DNA from: Burkholderia sp. SRS-W-2-2016
Lineage (GTDB): Bacteria; Pseudomonadota; Gammaproteobacteria; Burkholderiales; Burkholderiaceae
Direction of reading: 5' to 3'
DNA: 64,000 bases
Assembly: GCF_001931485.1 (NCBI RefSeq)
Contig: NZ_MSDV01000019.1
Location: 248,001-312,000, forward strand
Numbering within the stretch: position 1 is the stretch's first letter; each line of letters opens with the position of its first letter. Below are positions 33,740 through 42,222 of the stretch, piece after piece. Below the pieces are notes generated by a model that was not told the origin of the DNA, searched no databases, and worked only from the letters and a program-made list of their open reading frames with translations. A program made the position numbers and the translations under genes.

Positions 33740-34684
33740 GTGGCTTCACCGATCACAGGAATGTCATACGTCCGGCTGAGTGCGCCGGATCTCGGCCGCA
33801 TGCAGGCGTTTCTCGAAGACTTCGGGATGGTGCTCGCGCATCGCGACGCCAAGCGTCTGTATATGCGCGGCGTCGGCGACACGCCGTTTCTGCACGTGAC
33901 CGAACTCGGCGCGCCCGGCGCAATCAGCTTCGGCTACCAACTGAGCGACGACGCCGATCTCGGCGCGCTCGCGAAGCTGCCCGGCGCACAAGGAATCGAA
34001 TCGCCCGACGTGCCGGGCGGCGGCCGGCGTGTGCGGGTGCAGGACCCGAACGGTTTCTGGCTCGAACTGGTAACGGGCCGCGAACGGGTCGAGCCGCTGG
34101 CGCCGCGCGTGCTGGTACGCGGGCCGGAAGGCGAAAGCCGCTCGCTCGGTCCGGCGCGGGTGGTGCGAATCGCGCACACCGCGTACGCGACGCCGAATCT
34201 CGCCGACACGATCGGCTGGTATCAACGCACGCTCGGGCTGCTGCCGACCGATGAACTGTTCGTCGGCGACACGAGCAACGTGATCGGTCAATTCAATCGC
34301 GTCGATCGCGGCGACGAGCTGGTCGATCACCACGTGATCTTTCTGCTGCGCGGTCAACGCGCCGGCATGCATCACGTGTCGTATCAGGTCGAGGGTGTCG
34401 ACGATATTTTCTTCGGCTACGACCACATGGCGCACCGCTCGCACGACCATGTGCGCGGGATCGGCCGGCACGCGCTCGGCAGCCAGATTTTCGATTACTG
34501 GATGAGCCCGTTCGAGCAGATGCACGAGCACTGGATCTCGCAGGAAAAGCTCAATGCGACGAGCCGCTTCAACCGCATCCAGATCGGCGAGGGGATGAGT
34601 TACGACACCGGCGAGAAGCCGCCCGAGCGCTTCGTCAAGCAGGCCACGCAGATGGTGCCGTGGCCGACGGAAGCCGGTGCCTGA
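33740..34684 (+). CDS. Type I extradiol ring-cleavage dioxygenase (VOC family)
   Basis: 314 residues from GTG 33740, AGGAGA 5 nt upstream. Two VOC modules: residues 5-115, structural, and 140-280, catalytic. Metal ligands are visible as His146 (VVRIAHTAY), His212 (GMHHVSYQV) and Glu263 (MHEHW), the BphC-type 2-His-1-carboxylate set, and QIFDYWMSPF matches the region before the Glu in active members. It should cleave a catechol beside one hydroxyl using Fe(II) or Mn(II). It is the only ring-cleavage enzyme in this cluster, which otherwise resembles the protocatechuate/gallate 4,5-cleavage route that normally uses LigAB-type enzymes. Confidence 0.85.
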   Translation: MASPITGMSYVRLSAPDLGRMQAFLEDFGMVLAHRDAKRLYMRGVGDTPFLHVTELGAPGAISFGYQLSDDADLGALAKLPGAQGIESPDVPGGGRRVRVQDPNGFWLELVTGRERVEPLAPRVLVRGPEGESRSLGPARVVRIAHTAYATPNLADTIGWYQRTLGLLPTDELFVGDTSNVIGQFNRVDRGDELVDHHVIFLLRGQRAGMHHVSYQVEGVDDIFFGYDHMAHRSHDHVRGIGRHALGSQIFDYWMSPFEQMHEHWISQEKLNATSRFNRIQIGEGMSYDTGEKPPERFVKQATQMVPWPTEAGA

Positions 34685-34725
34685 CGCGCATGCGTTCTTT
34701 GCCTCGAACAACACGGTAAAACACG

Positions 34726-35754
34726 ATGATTATTGATTGCCACGGGCACTTCACGACAGTGCCGAAGACGCTGCACGAATGGCGCAAGCGTCAGTTGGAA
34801 AATGGCGGCGGCTTTTACGGCGCGCCGCTGGAAATTACCGACGAAGAACTGCGCGACTCGCTCGAAAACGGTCAGCTGAAAGCGCAACGCGCGCGCGGTC
34901 TCGACCTCACGTTGTTCTCGCCGATCGCCGGACAGATGGGGCACCACCTCGGCACGCTGGAGAACAGTATCGAATGGTCGCGCCTGAATAACGATCTGAT
35001 TCACCGCGTCTGCACGCTGTATCCGGAGAACTTCGCGGGCGTGTGCCAATTGCCGCAATCGCCGGGGCAGGGCCTCGAAGCGTCGGCCGCGGAACTCGAG
35101 CGTTGTGTGCTCGAACTCGGTTTCGTCGGCTGCAATCTGAATCCGGATCCGTCCGGCGGCTACTGGACCGACAAGCCGCTGACCGACCGCATCTATTACC
35201 CGCTGTACGAGAAGATGGCCGAACTCGACGTGCCGGCAATGATTCACGTCAGCAGTTCGTGCAATCCGTGCTTCCATCACGTCGGCGCGCACTACCTGAA
35301 CGGCGACACCACCGCGTTCATGCAGATGCTGCTCGCGCCGCAACTGTTCAAGGATTTCCCGACGCTGCGCTTCATCATTCCGCACGGCGGCGGCGCGGTG
35401 CCGTATCACTGGGGGCGTTATCGCGGGCTCGCGCAGGACATGGGCTTCGAAATGCTCGACAAGGGCCTGCTGAACAACGTGTTCTTCGATACCTGCGTGT
35501 ACCACCAGGCGGGTATCGATCTGCTGACCAGGGTGATCCCGACTCGCAACATCATTTTCGGCTCGGAGATGATCGGCGCGGTGAAGGGCATCGATCCGGA
35601 AACCGGTCACCACTACGACGACACCGGCCGCTATCTCGTCGCGACGCCGAACCTGGGCGAGCGCGAACGGCAGCAGGTGCTTGCAGACAATGCACTGACG
35701 CTTTATCCGCGCCTGAAAGAACGTCTCGCGGCACTCGCCGACAAGGCCCATTAA
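34726..35754 (+). CDS. ligJ: 4-oxalomesaconate hydratase, LigJ type (amidohydrolase fold)
   Basis: 342 residues, the same length as LigJ. Extended agreement with LigJ is visible at MIIDCHGHFTTVPK (His6 and His8), ELERCVLELGFVGCNLNPDP, LDVPAMIHVSSSCNP, DFPTLRFIIPHGGGAVPYHWGR and FGSEMIGAVKGIDPETGHHYDDT. LigJ hydrates 4-oxalomesaconate to 4-carboxy-4-hydroxy-2-oxoadipate in the protocatechuate 4,5-cleavage and gallate pathways. This is the most specific functional marker in the cluster and implies a tricarboxylic meta-cleavage intermediate. The start has no strong ribosome site, but family alignment supports it. Confidence 0.88.
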   Translation: MIIDCHGHFTTVPKTLHEWRKRQLENGGGFYGAPLEITDEELRDSLENGQLKAQRARGLDLTLFSPIAGQMGHHLGTLENSIEWSRLNNDLIHRVCTLYPENFAGVCQLPQSPGQGLEASAAELERCVLELGFVGCNLNPDPSGGYWTDKPLTDRIYYPLYEKMAELDVPAMIHVSSSCNPCFHHVGAHYLNGDTTAFMQMLLAPQLFKDFPTLRFIIPHGGGAVPYHWGRYRGLAQDMGFEMLDKGLLNNVFFDTCVYHQAGIDLLTRVIPTRNIIFGSEMIGAVKGIDPETGHHYDDTGRYLVATPNLGERERQQVLADNALTLYPRLKERLAALADKAH

Positions 35755-35801
35755 GCACGGGCGAGAAGCTCGGCAATCAACGAAGTCATAAAGGACAACT
35801 C

Positions 35802-36581
35802 ATGGATCTGGGAATCGCCGGAAAGAAGGCGCTGGTGTGCGCGTCGTCGCGAGGCCTCGGGCTCGCGTGCGCGACCGCGCTGGCGCGCGAGGGCTGCGAG
35901 GTCTATATCAACGGCCGCAATCGCGATGCACTGGAAACGGCGGCTGCGCAAATCGAGGCGGTCGCGGGCCGGCGTCCGCATATCGTGGTCGCCGATCTGA
36001 ATACCGAGCAGGGACGCGCGAGTCTCGTCGAAGCGTGCCCCGCGCCGGACATTCTGGTCAACAACAACGCCGGCCCGGAGCCGGGCAAGATCGCCGACTG
36101 GAGCCGCGAGGACTGGCTCGCGGCGGTCGAGGGCAACATGCTCGCGCCGATCTTCCTGATCAAGGCATTCGTGCCGGGCATGCGCGAGCGCCGCTTCGGC
36201 CGGATCATCAATATCACGTCGGCGATGGTCAAGTCGCCGAGCGCGATGATGGGTCTGTCGGCGGCCGTGCGCGCGGCGCTGACCGCGCTCAGCAAATCGG
36301 TGCAGCGCGACAGCGTGGTCGATAACGTGACGATCAACAACCTGTTGCCGGAGCGCTTCGACACCGACCGTCAGGTCTTCATGGCCGAGCGGATGGTGAA
36401 GAAGGACGGCATCACGATGGCCGAGGCGAAGCAGCGGATCGCCGCGACGATCGCCGCGAAACGGCTCGGCGACCCGATGGAATTCGGTGACGCGTGCGCC
36501 TTCCTGTGCAGCGCGCAGGCCGGCTACATCTCGGGACAGAACCTGCAACTGGATGGCGGCTCGTATGCCGGCCTCGTCTAA
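35802..36581 (+). CDS. Atypical SDR-fold protein without Tyr-x-x-x-Lys
   Basis: 259 residues, AAAGGA 6 nt before ATG 35802. Rossmann start ALVCASSRGLGLACA, NNNAGPEPG near 85, and C-terminal GYISGQNLQLDGG. At the catalytic site, where SDRs read Y..SK followed by AAL, this protein reads GLSAAVRAALTALSK: Ser replaces Tyr and Arg replaces Lys. The Ser of NITSAMV is kept. Such divergent SDRs (often labelled 3-oxoacyl-reductase) form a recognised subgroup; whether they are dehydrogenases is unclear. It may bind NAD(P) and act in another way on a pathway intermediate. Confidence 0.82.
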   Translation: MDLGIAGKKALVCASSRGLGLACATALAREGCEVYINGRNRDALETAAAQIEAVAGRRPHIVVADLNTEQGRASLVEACPAPDILVNNNAGPEPGKIADWSREDWLAAVEGNMLAPIFLIKAFVPGMRERRFGRIINITSAMVKSPSAMMGLSAAVRAALTALSKSVQRDSVVDNVTINNLLPERFDTDRQVFMAERMVKKDGITMAEAKQRIAATIAAKRLGDPMEFGDACAFLCSAQAGYISGQNLQLDGGSYAGLV

Positions 36582-36593
36582 CGGAGAAGTGAA

Positions 36594-37454
36594 GTGAAAT
36601 ATTCCAGCTTTGAAATCGACGGACGCAGTACTTATGGCGTGGTGGTCGGTGATGGCGTCGTCGATCTCGGCAAGCGTTTCGGCCATGAGTACGCGGACCT
36701 GAAGGCGCTGGTCGCCGCCGGTTTTCCGCAGCACGTCGCGGCCGCGGCCAACGAGCCGGCCGACTACGCGCTCAACCAGATTCGTTTTCTGCCGCCGATT
36801 GCGGCGCCCGTGCATATCTGGTGCCTCGCGCTGAATTACGCCGAGCACCATAACGAAGTGCAAAGCGCGGGCCGCGTGCAGGAACTGCCGAAGTCGCCGG
36901 CGCTGTTCGCGCGCGCCGCCGATTCGCTGGTCGGTCACAACGAAACGCTGCTGCATCCGGGCGTGAGCGAGCAGTTCGACTTCGAAGGCGAACTGGTGGT
37001 GGTGATCGGCAAGGGCGGCTACCGGATCGCCGCGCAGGATGCGTTCGACCATATTGGCGGCTTTACAATCATGAACGAAGGCAGCGTGCGCGACTGGCAG
37101 TTCCACACGCGGCAGATCACACCGGGCAAAAACTTCTACCGCAGCGGGTCGATCGGACCGTGGATCGTGCCGCGCAATGAAATCGAGGACGTCGATCAAC
37201 TGCGTATCCGCACCACGCTGAATGGCCAGGTGATGCAGGACGAAGCGGTCAGCGCGATGATCCACAAGATTCCGCGTTTCATCGAGTACGTGTCGACGAT
37301 CGCGCCGCTGTACCCCGGCGATATTCTCGCGACCGGCACGCCGAGCGGCGTCGGCTTTTCGCGCACGCCGCCGGTGTTCATGAAACCGGGCGACGTGTGC
37401 GAGATTTCGATCAACCGGATCGGCACGCTGCGCAATGCGGTGAGCCGCGAATAG
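36594..37454 (+). CDS. Fumarylacetoacetate hydrolase family protein
   Basis: 286 residues from GTG 36594, GGAGA 7 nt upstream. C-terminal FAH domain at about 75-285 with metal-binding FDFEGELVVVIGKGG near 125, GFTIMNEGSVRDWQ near 156 and TGTPSGVGFSR near 250. The usual NDVS.RD reads NEGSVRD, a conservative Asp-to-Glu change at a ligand position. Relatives are 2-oxo-hydroxyacid hydratases, decarboxylases, acylpyruvases and fumarylpyruvate hydrolases of ring-cleavage pathways. It would process a downstream 2-oxo acid. The 12-bp gap from the SDR indicates an operon. Confidence 0.83.
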   Translation: MKYSSFEIDGRSTYGVVVGDGVVDLGKRFGHEYADLKALVAAGFPQHVAAAANEPADYALNQIRFLPPIAAPVHIWCLALNYAEHHNEVQSAGRVQELPKSPALFARAADSLVGHNETLLHPGVSEQFDFEGELVVVIGKGGYRIAAQDAFDHIGGFTIMNEGSVRDWQFHTRQITPGKNFYRSGSIGPWIVPRNEIEDVDQLRIRTTLNGQVMQDEAVSAMIHKIPRFIEYVSTIAPLYPGDILATGTPSGVGFSRTPPVFMKPGDVCEISINRIGTLRNAVSRE

Positions 37455-37532
37455 AGGCAGCGCGAATAGCGCGGTAACAGCGTGACGGTCCTTTCGGTCA
37501 ATTGATCTGGCTTATTTGAATCAGGAATGGCG

Positions 37533-38909
37533 ATGCGACGAATCGAGACCACTGCGTCCGAGAAAGACCTGCCGAGCATCTGGCAGTTGCGGGTCTTCGA
37601 GACCGTCGCGCGCCATGAAAACGTCACGCAGGCATCGCAGGAGCTGCTGCGCTCGCAGCCGGCCACCACGTCATGCGTCGCGACGCTCGAAGCGATGCTC
37701 GGCGTCGCGCTGTTCGAACGCTCGCCGACCGGCACCTATCTGACGCCGGTCGGGGTCGCCGCGCTGGTGCGAACGCGCAAGATCCTGCAATTCGCCGAGG
37801 AAGCCGCGCAACTGGTGGGCAGCACCCGCAAGGTGTCGCCGCTCGCGCTGGCCGGCAGCATCACGCGCACGCAGATGCGCTGCCTGATCGCGATCGAGGA
37901 GTGCGGTTCTTTTCGCGCGGCCGCGCGGATGCTCGGCATTACCGAGGCGTCGTTGCAGCGCGCGGCGCGCACGCTCGAACAGAATCTCGGCGGCCAGTTG
38001 TACCGGCATACGTCGACGGGCATCAATACGACCGAAGTGGGCAGTGAATTCGCGCGCCGGCTGAAGCTGGTGTCGAGTCAGATTTCCGCGCTCGCCGAAA
38101 CCGTCACCAGCTACGAGTTTCCGAAGGAGCGTACGGTGACGCTCGGCGTGCTGCTGCTCGATCCGACCATCCTGATCGTCAATGCGATCCGCTCGCTGAG
38201 CGCGCAGTTTCCCGATGCGCGCGTGGTCGTGCTGAGCGGCACCTACGAGACGCTGCTGAACAAGCTGCTGCGCGGCGAGATCGATTTCATGCTGGGTCTG
38301 CTGAAGCAGCCGGGCAAGGCGTTCGATTTCGTCGAGCAGCCGCTGTATCACGAGCGTTATTGCGTGGTCGCGAGCCGCGAGCATCCGCTGACCCGGCGCA
38401 ATGCGATCAGCGTCGACGATCTGACGCGCTACCAATGGGTGCTGCCGCCGAAAGGCTCGCCGCGCCGCGAAGCGTACGAGCATATCTTCGCGGAGACCAC
38501 GCCGCCGCCGGCGAGCATCGAAACCTACTCGCTATCGACGATCCGCATCACGCTGTACGACGCGGAAATGCTGACGGTGCTGAGCTGGACCGAAGTACTC
38601 AGCGAGCGGCGCTTCGGCTTTATCGCGCCGCTGCCGGTCGAGGTGCCGTGGGACGGCCCGATCGTCGGCATCACGACGAAACGCGACTGGCGGCCAAACG
38701 ACGTGCAGGCGGCGTTTTTACATCATCTGAAGCGCAACGCGACCGCGATTGCGGGTGAGTCGACGGTGGAGCCGGCGGCGTTGGCGGTCGACGCTGCGGC
38801 TTTGACGCCCGAGGCAGCGGGCGAGGCCGACGCGCAATCGGCCGAATCCACCGAATCGCCAACCCCGCGCCGCAAACGCAAATCGCCCGCCCGCAAAACG
38901 CGCGGCTGA
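37533..38909 (+). CDS. LysR-type regulator with two tandem HTH domains
   Basis: 458 residues from ATG 37533 (AGGA 6 nt upstream; the ATG at 37527 abuts that site). The first LysR HTH is at about 16-76 (IWQLRVFETVARHENVTQAS ... LFERSPTGTYLTPVG). A second complete LysR HTH follows at about 111-171 (TRTQMRCLIAIEECGSFRAA ... LYRHTSTGINTTEVG). The effector-binding domain occupies about 190-405, then an Ala/Glu-rich linker and a basic tail PTPRRKRKSPARK. Ordinary LysR proteins have 300 residues and one HTH. It lies inside the catabolic cluster in the same orientation and probably controls it. Confidence 0.88.
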   Translation: MRRIETTASEKDLPSIWQLRVFETVARHENVTQASQELLRSQPATTSCVATLEAMLGVALFERSPTGTYLTPVGVAALVRTRKILQFAEEAAQLVGSTRKVSPLALAGSITRTQMRCLIAIEECGSFRAAARMLGITEASLQRAARTLEQNLGGQLYRHTSTGINTTEVGSEFARRLKLVSSQISALAETVTSYEFPKERTVTLGVLLLDPTILIVNAIRSLSAQFPDARVVVLSGTYETLLNKLLRGEIDFMLGLLKQPGKAFDFVEQPLYHERYCVVASREHPLTRRNAISVDDLTRYQWVLPPKGSPRREAYEHIFAETTPPPASIETYSLSTIRITLYDAEMLTVLSWTEVLSERRFGFIAPLPVEVPWDGPIVGITTKRDWRPNDVQAAFLHHLKRNATAIAGESTVEPAALAVDAAALTPEAAGEADAQSAESTESPTPRRKRKSPARKTRG

Positions 38910-38973
38910 GCGGACAGGACCCGACTCGCACCAACCCCGATCGATCGAAAGGAACGGGGTCCGTACGTGTCAC

Positions 38974-38988
38974 TTAGTCCTACCAATT
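38974..38988 (-). promoter_or_regulatory. Putative LysR-type box before the first MFS gene
   Basis: On the minus strand AATTGGTAGGACTAA, matching AATTAGTGGGACTAA before the cluster porin at 13 of 15 positions, and containing the T-N11-A layout of LysR boxes. It ends 24 nt before the MFS start codon. Binding by the tandem-HTH regulator is inference. Confidence 0.5.
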
Positions 38989-39012
38989 AAAAATCGAAGC
39001 AAGGAGACGACG

Positions 39013-40431
39013 ATGTTGCAAATCAACAGCGGGCGCAGCCCGTTTCAGGAGCAAACGCGTTTGTCCGGCAACCAGAAACTGCTGATCGGCCTCGTCGGCG
39101 TCGGCAGCATGCTGGAGTTCTGGGACGCGTATCTGATCGGTTTCATCATGGCTTACCTGATCAAGCCGTGGGGAATTACTTACGGAATCATGGGCGCGGT
39201 ATTGCTGGCGTCGGGCGCGGGCGCGATCGTCGGCGGCGTGGTGTGGGGCAGCATGGCCGATCGCTTCGGCCGCAAGCCGGTGTTCGTGCTGTCGCTGTTG
39301 CTGCTGGCGGCAGCGAGTGTCGGTCTCGCTTTCACGCCGGAGCGCGGCTGGGTTTATATGGCAGTGCTACGCGTCGTGATCGGCTTCTGCACCGCGGGCT
39401 ACTTCATCCAGATCGCGCTGGTGCACGAGTTCACGCCGCCACGGCGGCGCGGGATGCTGACCGGCATCGTGTCGGCGATCACGACCGGCGGTCTGCTGCT
39501 CGGCGCATTCAGCGGCGCGTACGTGATCCCGGCGCTCGGCTGGCGCTGGACCTTCGCGCTCGGCGCCGCGCCGGCCGTGATCGCGCTGATCGGCGCCGCG
39601 TACATTCCCGAGTCGCCGCGCTGGCTGAGCCTGCAAGGACGCGACGCGGCCGCGCGCCGCTCGATCGCATGGGCGCTCGGCGCGCCGTCGTTCGATGCGC
39701 AGATCGACGCGCCGCAACCGGTCGCGTCGCGCGGCTGGTTCGAATTGCTGCGTTATCCGCGCAGCGTGATTACTGCAACGCTGATCAACGTGGGCTTGAT
39801 CGCCGGTTACTACGGGATCGTGCTGTGGGCGCCGACGCTGCTCGCGCAGATCCAGCAGTTCACACCGGCACTCGCCGCGAAAACGATGATCGGCTTCGCG
39901 CTGCTGGGGATGCTCGCGCGGCTGACCGCGGCGGCGCTCGCGGACCGGATCGGCCGGCGCAAAACGGGTGGGTACTTCGCGATCGCATCGGCGCTCGCGC
40001 TGCTGGCCGCGGGCTATATCGGCCACGGCGATCTGCTCACACCATCGCTGTTCTGGGCGCCGTTGCTGCTCGCGTTCATCTTCGCGGACGGCAGCTTCTC
40101 GGTGTGCGCCGCGTATTCGACCGAAATCTGGCCGTCGCGGTTGCGCGGCACCGGCTCCGGTTATGCGGGGCTGGCCGGCTCGGTCGGCAAGATTCTCGGC
40201 CCGCTCGGGCTCGCGATGACCGCCGGCTCCAGCAACGTCGTGATGCCGTCGGCGACCGTCGGCGTGATCGTGCCGGCGTTCCAGTTCCTCGCGTTGTGCC
40301 TGCTCGTATGCGGCGTCACGTATCTGACGATCGGCATCGAAGCGCGCGGCAAGACGCTCGAATCGATGGATCAGGCGGAGCACGAAGCACGCGCGGAGAA
40401 CCACTCGCCCGAGTACAGCAAAAACGGATGA
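39013..40431 (+). CDS. MFS transporter, aromatic-acid/metabolite:H+ symporter type
   Basis: 472 residues, about 12 membrane segments. MFS signature GSMADRFGRKPVF between helices 2 and 3 (about residue 78) and a second LADRIGRRKTGGYF after helix 8. FWDAYLIGFI in helix 1 resembles the D-x-(Y/F) of AAHS-type transporters such as PcaK and GalT. AAGGAG is 8 nt upstream of the ATG. It probably imports the cluster's aromatic substrate. Confidence 0.85.
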   Translation: MLQINSGRSPFQEQTRLSGNQKLLIGLVGVGSMLEFWDAYLIGFIMAYLIKPWGITYGIMGAVLLASGAGAIVGGVVWGSMADRFGRKPVFVLSLLLLAAASVGLAFTPERGWVYMAVLRVVIGFCTAGYFIQIALVHEFTPPRRRGMLTGIVSAITTGGLLLGAFSGAYVIPALGWRWTFALGAAPAVIALIGAAYIPESPRWLSLQGRDAAARRSIAWALGAPSFDAQIDAPQPVASRGWFELLRYPRSVITATLINVGLIAGYYGIVLWAPTLLAQIQQFTPALAAKTMIGFALLGMLARLTAAALADRIGRRKTGGYFAIASALALLAAGYIGHGDLLTPSLFWAPLLLAFIFADGSFSVCAAYSTEIWPSRLRGTGSGYAGLAGSVGKILGPLGLAMTAGSSNVVMPSATVGVIVPAFQFLALCLLVCGVTYLTIGIEARGKTLESMDQAEHEARAENHSPEYSKNG

Positions 40432-40522
40432 CCCCGGCAGTTTTTCGATTGGGCCTGCAAAGCGTAAGCCCATAGACTGGTCCACAAGCTGGAACGACTC
40501 GAAGCAATCCAAGAGGGAATCG

Positions 40523-41245
40523 ATGAAGAAATTGCGGGTGGGAATGATCGTGCCGTCGCTGAACACGATCGCCGAAGACGACTTCCGCGCGTATTGCCCG
40601 GACGGCGTCGCGTATCACGTGCACCGCATCCGGCTGCGCAAGGAAGCGGGGCGCGTGACGATGGAGAGCCTGACGCGCGCGTATCTCGAAGCGATCGACG
40701 AGGCCGGTTATCTGAAAGACCTGTCGCCCGATGCGATCGCGTTCAACTGCACCGGCGCGAGCGTCGCCAATGGTCAGGACTGCGATTCGAGACTCGCGCA
40801 GCGGATGTCGGAAGCACTGGAAATTCCGTCGACCAACACGATGGTCGCGATCAAGGAAGCACTGCGCGCGTTGAACGCCGACGGCATTTTGCACGTGTGC
40901 CCGTTCAGCGACGAGTTCTCGCGCGTCGAACGGCAGTCGTTGCTCGACTCGGGCTTTAACGTGCTGCGCACGGTATCGCTCGGTTTTACCGACGCGAAAG
41001 TTGCCGCGCAGATGGAACCGGCGGAGATCGCCGAGGTGGTGCGCAAACAGGTGGATGGCGACACGCGTGCGGTGCTGCTGTCGTGCGCGAACGTGCGCGC
41101 GTTCGAGGCGGCGGACGAACTCGAACGCGGCCTCGATCTGCCGGTGGTCACCAGCAATCAGGCGATGCTGTGGTCGGTGTTGAACGCGGCGGGCTGGCGC
41201 GGCCAGATTCGCGGCGCGGGCCGGCTTTTTCAGACCGGCGGCTGA
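40523..41245 (+). CDS. Maleate isomerase-like Asp/Glu racemase superfamily protein
   Basis: 240 residues. The two catalytic Cys of maleate isomerase and arylmalonate decarboxylase-type enzymes are visible as Cys76 (AFNCTGAS) and Cys188 (LLSCANVRA), with RVGMIVPSLNTIAEDDF at the N-terminus as in maleate isomerase. Cis-trans isomerisation of a dicarboxylic or tricarboxylic ring-cleavage product is the expected chemistry, for example between oxalomesaconate isomers. Separate from the MFS gene by 91 bp, with GAGGGA before the ATG. Confidence 0.82.
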   Translation: MKKLRVGMIVPSLNTIAEDDFRAYCPDGVAYHVHRIRLRKEAGRVTMESLTRAYLEAIDEAGYLKDLSPDAIAFNCTGASVANGQDCDSRLAQRMSEALEIPSTNTMVAIKEALRALNADGILHVCPFSDEFSRVERQSLLDSGFNVLRTVSLGFTDAKVAAQMEPAEIAEVVRKQVDGDTRAVLLSCANVRAFEAADELERGLDLPVVTSNQAMLWSVLNAAGWRGQIRGAGRLFQTGG

Positions 41246-41339
41246 AGCACATGCGAACTTGCGCCGGCCCGCGCGCATCACGCTGACGCTCGCCGGCGCG
41301 CCGTTCGCACCTCTCAAGACAATCGAATCACGAACTTCC

Positions 41340-42143
41340 ATGCCGATCGTAGACGCACAAATCCATGCCTGGTCCAACGGGGTTTCGACCGGGCACCATC
41401 GCCGCACGCCGATCACCGGCGAGGTCCTCAAAGCCGAAATGGCGCAGGCCGGCGTCGACCGCGCATTGCTGGTGCCGCCGCTGTGGGACCCGGACGGCAA
41501 CGCGTATTCGCTGGCGCTGGCCGCGGCGGAGCCGCAGCGTTTCGCGGTGATGGGCCTGCTCGATAGCCGGCTCGACAATCCGGACCGGCTGTTGCGCGCA
41601 TGGCGCGAGCAACCGAGCATGCGCGGCATCCGTTTTCTGTTCAACACGAAGGAGCGGCTGCAACCGCTTCTCGACGGCGAGTTGGAGCGGCTCTGGCCGA
41701 TCGCCGAGGAGACCGGCCTGACCGTCGCGCTGCTGGTGCCGAACGCGTTGCACGTGGTCGACTCGATCGCGCGGCGCCATCCGCAGCTGAAGCTGATCGT
41801 CGATCATCTCGGCGTGCCGCGCGGCGCGTCGGGCCCGAGCGCATTCGATCATCTGCCCGAACTGCTCGCGCTGGCCAGGCACGAAAACGTGCACGTGAAG
41901 GCGGCGGGCGTCGGCGATTACGCGCTCGATCCGTACCCGTTCCGCTCGCTGCAGGCGACGTTGCGCCAGGTATTCGACGCGTTCGGCGCCGAGCGGATCG
42001 TGTGGGCGAGCGAACTGTCGCGGCTGCACCATCCGTACCGGCAGTGCGTGACCCATTTCAGCGAGACGTTGCCGTGGCTGTCGGCGGCGGATCGCGAGCT
42101 GATCATGGGCGGCAATTTGTGCCGGTTGCTCGAATGGGAGTGA
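41340..42143 (+). CDS. Amidohydrolase_2 family metal-dependent hydrolase
   Basis: 267 residues from ATG 41340. TIM-barrel fold: MPIVDAQIHAW at the start, where the first His of the usual H-x-H is Gln, GIRFLF near 99, IVDHLGVP near 156 and VKAAGVGDYA near 192. The Asp expected in WGSD-type motifs reads WASEL, so Glu may substitute. Relatives include 2-pyrone-4,6-dicarboxylate lactonase (LigI) and other lactonases. A lactonase for a pyrone dicarboxylate would fit the LigJ neighbour; this is only a possibility. Confidence 0.78.
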   Translation: MPIVDAQIHAWSNGVSTGHHRRTPITGEVLKAEMAQAGVDRALLVPPLWDPDGNAYSLALAAAEPQRFAVMGLLDSRLDNPDRLLRAWREQPSMRGIRFLFNTKERLQPLLDGELERLWPIAEETGLTVALLVPNALHVVDSIARRHPQLKLIVDHLGVPRGASGPSAFDHLPELLALARHENVHVKAAGVGDYALDPYPFRSLQATLRQVFDAFGAERIVWASELSRLHHPYRQCVTHFSETLPWLSAADRELIMGGNLCRLLEWE

Positions 42144-42222
42144 CGCGATGCGTTAGGGCACGCACGACTTCAATAAATGCATAACAAGTACAACAATCAG
42201 GCGATTTTTCCAGGAGACAACC

